From assembly GCF_036884655.1 (NCBI RefSeq), contig NC_088356.1:17292001-17356000 (forward strand): a stretch of 64,000 nt of DNA. Direction: 5' to 3'. Source of the stretch: Musa acuminata AAA Group (taxonomy: Eukaryota > Streptophyta > Magnoliopsida > Zingiberales > Musaceae). The notes under the pieces were generated by a model. That model saw nothing but the letters and a program-made list of their open reading frames with translations. It was not told where the DNA came from and did not search any database. Of the stretch, positions 58,153 through 64,000 are shown piece by piece. Position 1 is the stretch's first letter. Every line of letters starts with the position of its first letter. A program made the translations under genes and the position numbers.

Positions 58153-58591
58153 TGTTAGTTTGGCAAGTCCCATAGTCCCACATCGGGAAAATCAGACTTG
58201 TTATCTCCTATTGGAACTATAAATAAGGGTCTGGGCTTTGAAGTCAGATGCACCACAAGTCGCACCACAAGTGACACCACAAGAAAAACCTAAGTGTTTG
58301 CTTTGGGTTTAAGTCCACACTCAGTTAAATAGTTTGGGCTTATAGTTGAGGTTTTTCTTGTTTAGTATTTTCGGGTGTTTTATGGCTTAGGAACATCTTC
58401 CTAAGGCATTTGTAATTGTCCCTTTTATAGTAGTGATTTGCTCCTCTTTCATCCGTGGATGTAGGTCAAAGTCAATTGACCAAACCATGAAAATATGATG
58501 TTCTTGTCGCTTCTTTTATCTTTTCGCTTTATTGTCTTTGTTGGGTTGTCAAAATTACCTTGTGATAAATATCCTGAGACTAGCTCTAACA
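58153..58591 (+). repeat. 3' LTR of element F
   Basis: Matches the 5' LTR closely, from TGTTAGTTTGGC to GCTCTAACA, followed by the CTTAA duplication. Confidence 0.92.
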
Positions 58592-61052
58592 CTTAATAAA
58601 TGCTTATGGAGTGGAAAGCGCAGACCACTGTAAGGCGAGTATGCGCTTACTTGACTTATTAGAAGCAAGCGCGTAGAAAGCAACTACAATCCCTATCTAC
58701 CAAACCCTCTTTCTAAGGTAATCATTCAACCCAATACATGACCGCAGGAATGAATGATGATCCCCGCGTATACACATAAGGATTCCGTTGCTGAATGACT
58801 AGGGTAGTGCCTTATTCGATAAAGGTGCTGAAAGCCTATTTCATTTAGTCTAATCAGCTTGCTTTTTCGAATCGAATCTACGTTCTTCAGCTGGCCGATT
58901 AATGGGAAGCTATATTTATTTGACTTCTCTTTCTCTTCTACAAGCTATATTTCTTTTCTTTCTATTTATATTATACCAATGATCAATAGATTGCGCACCA
59001 ACTCTATCTTGACAAGGATAGATAATCGGTATAATGAATAAAGGCGACGCCAAGATCATGAAAGGGACATACCATCTTCCCTAGGATGCCTTCTCTTATT
59101 CAAGTGATTTATAGTTACAGGACAGGGACAGATCACTCCTAAAGCTTCCTTTCTCATATTGGCAAAAGTAAACTCACTCCTTCTTCTATCTGGAAGAGCA
59201 TAGAGAAACATTGAATTGAAAGTCGAAGCACAAGGCATAGAGTGAATCGGAGAAAGATAAGGATATCTAGGAAAAGTACTCAAAACAATGCTATGCGCAA
59301 AAAAGCACTTAAAATAATGCTATGTGCTCTATTAATGTCACAAAAGAAAAGAAGTGGTTGATAATAGATATAGATGAAGACGGCTCCTTATTGTGTAATC
59401 TGACCCGCTCTCTTAAGATAGTTCAATGATCCGAGGGAATCCAAGTAAGCTCTCCACGGTTGCAAAGTTGTGTTATCCGGTATCATAGATAGAAGAAGCG
59501 GTGTTGTATCTCGGAACAGTAGAAAGCAAGCAAGTGTATAGTGGATCTCGCCTAGTATAGCTTTATTATATGGCCTTCCTTCTAATTCGAAAGCAGCTCT
59601 GGGCTAGGCACATAAAAAGTCAAGAGTGAGTTTAGGCCCTATACATGTCAAGAGTGAGTTTCTGAGTGGGGCGATATGCTAGTTTGTTGCCGAAGTCAAG
59701 GAAGGAATGGATTTGAGTGCGCTAATCAATATGAATAGGATATGGAAAGAATAAAAGATAAGAACAATTATTGAAGAAGTTTTATTAAAGTAGCTTTAGC
59801 TTTAATACATTAATATGTCCCTATCCTATTTATACAAATTAGAAGAGAAGATTTTCCTCAACAGAATAAAGGATTTTCCTCAACAAAGTAGAGAGATTTC
59901 CTCATATAGTTGATACAAGTGATATCATGCCCCCACAAGATGGTGCTACTGTCAAGAATACCAACCTTGGACTGATACAAAGCAAACAGTTTACGAGCCA
60001 AAGGCTTCGTGAGTAGAGCAAGAGCAGATCGCTGTTGCAATTGCTATTGCTGTGAGGGCACAGGCGTTCCTTTCATTCCCTTAAGTCCGCCTTTCGTTCT
60101 CCTTAAGTCCGACGATTGTTGGAAGATCAACGAAGACTATCGCGGTGAGGAAGATGAGGATTGGTCGCGGAGCCTTATCCACTACTCTCCCTGACGACAC
60201 CACTAAGTCTTCTCCTTATCCTACTTATTCTTTTTATCCGACCTAAACAAGAATTGTTGCTGACTTGCATTCCGCTTACTATACTATAGCGGGAAACTTT
60301 ACTTAAACTTAGACTCCCCAAAACGATCCTTGAACTACACTTGATTAACCTGAACGAACCGCTCACTTAAGGAACTCAAGCTTTAAAGAAAGCCTTTACG
60401 TTTTGATGATTCCCCTTAATAAGACTTCCCACTTCACTTACAGCTTACTTCCTTTCTACAACACCACCTAGGGCTGCTGAGTTAGATTCCTTTAGCGCTG
60501 ACCTGAGATTACACTGATTGACTTAGCGCCGAAGAAGCACAAAGAGCTTATACTTTAAGAACAGAATCGAAATGATTAAGTCGTACCTGAACCCTTACCT
60601 TGAACCTGTGGCTTCTGCTGACGGTATAGTTTCAATCTTGTTTCTGGATTTGGAAGTAGCTTCTTTACTTGCTGCTGACCCGGCTCTTGAAGAATCGAAA
60701 ACAATAATGGAACTTGCTTGCGCAGAGAAATAAATGGTAATTGAACTGACACCTCAGATCCAGCAACTTCTCCTTATTCTTTGGGAATCTTTTTATTCTT
60801 CCTCGAACTCTATCGCCAAAAACAATTATTTCACTTTCCACTAGATACTCTCCCTTCTCAGTTAGGGCAAATCATTCTTCCACTTTCTATTACCATTGAT
60901 TATAGTGCCCCGAGTAAACTCCTTAGCAAAACATTACTGCAACATTTCCTTTCCTTGCAAACAAGCTCTCTTAAACCGAAAACTGGAACTCACCATTAGC
61001 CGACAACAAATACTCAATAAAGAATTAAGGAATCGGGGAACTTGAGAGGAAT
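58592..61052. other. Mitochondrial-like DNA, segment 4
   Basis: Composition as in segments 1-3, with no complete gene recognised. About 59730-60010 looks like a retroelement remnant (a GATATCATGCCCCCACAAGA motif followed by a run resembling part of a Copia LTR), preceded by duplicated ATTTTCCTCAACA (near 59850 and 59871). Small ORFs (for example at 60577-60740) resemble unnamed mitochondrial reading frames and are not called. Confidence 0.45.
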
Positions 61053-61710
61053 TGTTGGTGTTGGGTTGACAGCCCAAAGTGGGTTCAACCCATGGTGGAC
61101 TTTATCAGTCTACAGTCTACACCCCTTTAATCTAACCCTAAATCAATATAAGGGGGTGTGGTGGCTGCGTTTTGAGATGTAGGTGGTTGTGTTTTTAGGA
61201 GAAAAACTGCAGCAACGTGGTGATCCTTGCAGCAGCAAAAAAGAGGAGAAAAAGACAGAAATCCAAGGAGAAAGAAAGGAAAGAAAACAAGGACAACGCA
61301 GAGAAACTATTCTCAATCATCCAGCACTGTTTTCATCTCAGGTTAGATCAAATCTATAATAGTTTCTTACTGTGATTACTTGGAGAGAATTAGGGAGGAT
61401 TTAGATATTGAGCACAGTGATGTGATCCTTGTATCCCAGTCATTCTCTTGTGATTGTTGTTAGGGTTTTGGGCAAGAGATTGAGATTTGTATATTCACTA
61501 TTATTATAGTGAATTATCTCTAGTTTGCCCCGTGGTTTTTACCCTTTACATTGAAAGGACTTTTCACGTATATCTTGGTGTTCTATTTTATTGTGATTTC
61601 ATTTAATTCCACTGCGTATTATGGTTTTTTAGTACTTGTTCATATATAAAGGTTATATCCTATCAACTGGTATCAGAGTAGGGTTTTGGTGATTTAATTT
61701 TGTATTTGAA

Positions 61711-62510
61711 CATGGAGACCAGTAGTGTTTCTCGCATGATTAATTTGAATGGAAACAATTAGATGATATGGAAACCAAGAATGGAAGATCTCTTGTATTG
61801 CAAAGATTTGTATGGACCTTTGCAGGGGGATAGTGCAAAACCCACAACTATGACAGATGATGAGTGGAAGAGATTAGATCGAAAAACAATTAGGTTTATT
61901 CGATAGTAGCTTGATGATAGTGTCTTTCACCATGTTTCTACTGAAATTTCTATATATTCTCTTTGGAAAAAGTTGGAAAGTCTCTATGAAAGAAAAATAG
62001 CTAGCAACAAAGCTTTTTTGATCAGAAAACTTATGAACCTAAAATATAGAGAGAGTGCTTCTATTGCTGAGCATTTGAATGAAATACAGAGTATTACTAA
62101 CCAGTTATCCTCTATGAAAATGTCTCTTGATGATGAGTTGTAAGCATTGTTACTTCTCAATTCATTGCCAGAAAGTTGGGAGACACTAGTGGTTTCCCTT
62201 AGTAATTCTACACCAGATGGTATTATCACCATGAGTCAAGTAACAAGTAGTTTGTTGAATGAGGAGTTGAGAAGAAAGAGTTCAGTAACATCTCAGAATG
62301 ATTCACAAGCACTTATCTCATAGAACAGAGGAAGGTCAAAGTCTAGAAGTAGTTCATGCATGGGTAGAAGCAAGTCAAGACCAAGAAAAGATATTGTTTG
62401 CTATAACTATGGTGAGAAAGGATATTACAAGAATTAATGTAAGCAACCTAAGAAGAACAAGAAAAAGAAAAAATAAGTTGAGTATACAGAGTCAAAAGAT
62501 AATATCACAA
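61711..62510 (+). pseudogene. Element G gag
   Basis: From ATG 61711. Reads METSSVSRMINLNGNN, then a TAG, then MIWKPRMEDLLYCKDLYGPL and LWKKLESLYERK-like blocks with further stops (near 61906 and 62141). The knuckle CYNYGEKGYYKN, followed by a stop, has lost the second Cys, the His and the link to the last Cys. Clearly inactive. Confidence 0.85.
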
Positions 62511-64000
62511 CTATAGTGCGGGGTGGTGATTATTTGATTTTATCTCCTTCTAATGATATTTTTTCTTGTGTGGTAGGATCTTAAGTAGGTGATTGACACA
62601 TGTGCTTCTTATCATACTACACCATGAAGGGAGTTTTTTGCTACATTCAGGTCTGAAAATTTTGGTGTTGTCAAGATGGGCAACTATGACATAGCAGACA
62701 TCATTGACATGGGTGATATCCATTTAAAGACCAACCTTGGCTGCAAGTTGGTGCTTAAGGATGTGAGGCATGTGGTTGACTTGAGGCTGAATTTAATTTT
62801 AGTTGGAAGGCTAGATGATAAAGACTATGATAGCATATTTCATAGAGGGTAATGAAAGCTCAGTAAGGGTTCTCTTGTTATAGCTAGTGGAAAGAAATAT
62901 CATACTTTGTACATGTTGCAGGCTAAAGCTTATGGTGAGCAGTTAAATGCTACATAAAAAGACTTCAGCATGGAGTTATGGCATAGGCAATTGGGACACA
63001 TAAGTGAGAAGGAGCTGCAAGCTCTTTCCAAGAGAGAGGTATTACCAGACCTCAAAGGTATACATCTGAACCCTTGTATTAATTGTTTGGCTAGTAAACA
63101 ACATAGAGTTTCATTTGCTAGTGCTGCTTTATCTAGAAAAATGCATGCCTTAGACCGTGTTTATACAGATGTATGTGGTCCTTTGAGGACAAAAACTCCT
63201 AGTGGATCTATTGATGTTCTTGGTATAAGTAGTGCACTTTTATTTTGTCACTTTTATAGATGATTTTTCTAGGAAAGTTTGGGCCTATGCTTTTAAGACC
63301 AAAGATCAGGTTATTAATGTATTCAAAGAGTTTCATGCCAAGGTTGAAAGGGAGATAGAAAGGCAATTGAAATGCATAAGATCAGATAATGGTGGTGAGT
63401 ATATAGGATTATTTAATGATTATTGCAGGTCACATGAGATCCAACATGAGATGACAGTTCCTGATACACCTCAGCATAATGCAATTGCAGAGAGGATGAA
63501 CCGCACCATCATGGAAAAGATTATATGTATGCTTTCATAGGCCAAGCAACCCAAATGGTTTTGGGATGAGGCTTTGAGGACTACAGTTGATGTGATCAAC
63601 TTATCACTATGTATAGCCCTAGATGGTGATGTTGCAGAGCATGTATGGTTAGGGAAAGATGTTTCCCACAAACATTTGAGAGTGTTTGGTTGTCATGCAT
63701 TTGCATATATTCCAAATAATGAGAGGTCCAAGCTGGATGGTAAGACTAAATAATGTATTTTTCTTGGTTACTCACATGATCAGTTTGGTTATAGGCTTTG
63801 AGATCCAGAAAAGTAGAAGGTGTTCAGACGCAGAGATGTTGTCTTCTTTGATGATCAAACCTTTGAGGATTTGAAGAAGAAGGTACCAGCCAAGACTTTT
63901 GCAGAAGGATTAGCAGATCGTGACCCAGTTACTCCTTCAGTATATCAAGGTGATGGGGGAGATGTGCAGGAAGATGGTGTAGAGTCTGATGTTGATCTAC
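62511..64000 (+). pseudogene. Element G protease and integrase, partial
   Basis: A protease remnant VIDTCASYHTTP near 62589-62624 has Cys where DSG/DTG has Gly. The pre-integrase domain MELWHRQLGHISEKELQALS starts at 62970 with its CINCLASKQ zinc part. The integrase core keeps all three acidic residues (VYTDVCGP, RSDNGGEY, AERMNRTI) but is split by a frameshift near 63225-63260 and a TAG at 63538-63540. Integrase C-terminal sequence with RRRDVVFFDDQTFEDL runs to about 63880, followed by an acidic linker to the edge. Confidence 0.87.

Larger units (their letters stand above)
54933..58591 (+). mobile_element. Element F: Tork/TNT1-type Copia with deleted RT and RNase H
   Basis: A 3.66-kb element with 426- and 439-bp LTRs (54933-55358 and 58153-58591), PBS after the 5' LTR and perfect CTTAA duplications (54928-54932 and 58592-58596). 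It has gag-protease and pre-integrase-integrase frames, but the coding sequence jumps from the start of RT to the end of RNase H. It therefore depended on another element for reverse transcription or was deleted after insertion. Confidence 0.93.
61053..64000 (+). mobile_element. Element G: degraded Copia (TNT1-94-like), truncated by the window end
   Basis: The LTR 61053-61665 (613 bp, TGTTGGTGTTGGG to ATCCTATCA) is followed by the PBS TGGTATCAGAG at 61668 and a gag-pol region with many in-frame stops running to the window edge. Only one LTR is visible, so the 3' end and any target duplication (left flank GGAAT, 61048-61052) cannot be checked. Confidence 0.85.

Noticed and set aside
58592..61052. 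Transfer RNA genes in the organellar-like DNA
   Set aside because: I looked for T-loop and acceptor patterns and found no convincing cloverleaf.

Overview
This is nuclear DNA of a flowering plant. It has one intact trihelix transcription-factor gene with a plant-type promoter. Most of the rest is Copia LTR retrotransposons, largely of the Sirevirus (Maximus/SIRE) type with long 1.3-1.8 kb LTRs, mixed with blocks that read like plant organellar DNA. The retrotransposon mix suits a monocot, possibly banana or another Zingiberales; that is inference from general impression, not a database result.

Layout. 1-1637: a frameshifted fragment resembling the plant DUF3537 membrane family, a 223-bp tandem duplication and a probable last exon of an unidentified gene. 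3932-5206 (minus): an intact single-exon trihelix/Myb-SANT factor, followed by its upstream region. 6882-33010: a three-deep nest. Minus-strand Sirevirus A (6882-10169, continued at 28394-30582) has plus-strand gag-only element B (10170-28393) inserted in its reverse transcriptase. The 5' LTR of B was in turn hit by minus-strand element N (11473-23805), which has three LTRs and two internal regions and is bounded by a perfect GATGC target duplication. A further truncated copy C follows (about 30597-33010). 33013-34190 is purine-rich low-complexity DNA.

34190-61052 is a block resembling mitochondrial DNA (about 5.4 kb when reassembled). It has been split by Sirevirus D (35476-46341, TSD GCATT), its gag-only relative E (46532-53432, TSD CCTAT/CTTAT), a small Tork/TNT1-type Copia F (54933-58591, TSD CTTAA) and a further Copia G (61053 to the window end). 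The interior of D is a mosaic: after gag it carries a Ty3/Gypsy integrase remnant and then the promoter, first exon, intron and start of exon 2 of an ordinary plant gene, before the Copia pol resumes.

How the parts relate. D and A represent the pol-bearing form of the Sirevirus group, now broken. B, N and E share a reduced plan: LTR, PBS, a gag that has lost its zinc knuckle and stops just after the same acidic segment, about 1.7-2.9 kb of AT-rich non-coding DNA, PPT, LTR. They look like non-autonomous partners that would need pol in trans. LTRs of all these lineages carry an array of short palindromes (core GCGGTnnnACCGC) directly upstream of the LTR TATA box, plus a second GGAAG-rich array; the palindrome count differs even among the three LTRs of N.
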